Program-made: the position numbers and the translations under genes
The notes under the pieces: model-generated
The model's database searches: none
What the model was told of the DNA's origin: nothing
What the model saw: only the letters and a program-made list of their open reading frames with translations
Assembly (NCBI GenBank): GCA_963756745.1
Contig: CAVWOU010000001.1
Location: 201,857-265,856 of the forward strand
DNA: 64,000 nt
Reading direction: 5' to 3'
From: DASPWW01 sp963756745
GTDB lineage: Bacteria > Actinomycetota > Thermoleophilia > Solirubrobacterales > 70-9
Shown: piece by piece, positions 63,844 through 64,000 of the stretch
Numbering within the stretch: position 1 is the first letter of the stretch
Layout: each line of letters begins with the position of its first letter

Positions 63844-64000
63844 CCAGCTGTACGGGGTCCGCGACGACCATACATTGCGGCGAGCGGCCACCCCGGGTGA
63901 CGGTCCCGAGCTCCCTAGGGGACAGTGCTCTTCGTCCGAGGCGGAAGTTTGGGGTTGCGCTACTTCGGCTTCCGCTTTCACGCGAAGGGAGGGGCTCCGC

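Noticed and set aside
1..64000. CRISPR arrays, toxin-antitoxin pairs, restriction or other defence systems, prophage genes
   Set aside because: No regularly spaced repeats, no Cas, restriction, toxin or structural phage motifs in any credible reading frame. I looked for an undescribed multi-gene system and found none beyond the gene pairs reported.

Overview
This is a very GC-rich stretch of what looks like an actinobacterial chromosome. Thermoleophilia/Solirubrobacterales is my inference. It rests on a c-di-AMP riboswitch of the actinobacterial type in front of an Rpf-like protein, a secreted trypsin with a Lys-rich immunoglobulin-like tail of a kind I associate with that class, an SnoaL-tailed ECF sigma factor, MASE1-SpoIIE signalling, and many VOC, SRPBCC, DUF899 and MMPL proteins. 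I see no CRISPR array, insertion sequence, phage module or recognisable defence island. It reads as accessory chromosome rich in redox, stress and efflux genes and unusually rich in gene fragments.

Layout. 1-5300: an MMPL tail fragment, a frameshifted animal-type haem peroxidase, a truncated S1 protease, an S12 beta-lactamase-like hydrolase, tRNA-Glu(CTC), tRNA-Leu(CAG), and an HTH/CPRCW/LAGLIDADG protein cut by an in-frame TGA. 5.4-12 kb: a DUF1698-like methyltransferase, a patatin, a continuous aldehyde dehydrogenase-GMC oxidoreductase reading, and a phosphoesterase. 12-23 kb: a heparinase II/III-like protein, an MMPL exporter, a haloalkane dehalogenase with an 87-bp self-duplication at its start codon, DoxX, a trypsin, a histidine phosphatase, a cyclase-family hydrolase, MASE1-SpoIIE, and an Rpf-like protein behind a c-di-AMP riboswitch. 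23-30 kb: hydrolase/VOC, a DHA2 efflux pump, two ArsR-SRPBCC pairs with palindromic operators, a RibD-like reductase, a BBE oxidoreductase and a degenerate hydrolase. 30-46 kb: FtsH, three thioredoxin-reductase-like flavoproteins (receiver-type, cNMP-type and one decayed), a second MMPL, DUF899, DUF1269, a second DHA2 pump. 46-64 kb: a hydrolase-adenylate cyclase, an AarF kinase, a small Rossmann reductase, several VOC proteins, a truncated haemoglobin, GNAT/TetR, a USP-like protein, a Cys-rich Csp copper protein, AhpD, an NTF2-like protein, YceI divergent from an ECF sigma factor, a methyltransferase and AIM24.

Two patterns run through the window. First, at least ten otherwise good genes (peroxidase, ALDH-GMC, FtsH, MMPL, MFS, BBE oxidase and others) are broken by single-base shifts. 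In every case I worked through, removing one base, often from a short G/C run, restores the family sequence. That points to insertion errors in the assembly more than to decay. Second, a separate set is truly truncated or partly duplicated: peptide-sized ends of MMPL, GMC, F420-reductase, alpha/beta-hydrolase, VOC, SRPBCC and regulator genes sit at gene borders. That points to repeated deletion and short-segment duplication, or to chimeric assembly.

Functionally the intact genes suggest an aerobic, stress-exposed soil-type bacterium. It handles alcohols and aldehydes (GMC plus ALDH), haloalkanes, peroxides (AhpD, haem peroxidase), copper (Csp) and drugs (DHA2, MMPL), and it senses redox or nucleotide state (TrxR-like proteins with sensory domains, adenylate cyclase, c-di-AMP riboswitch, ECF sigma factor).
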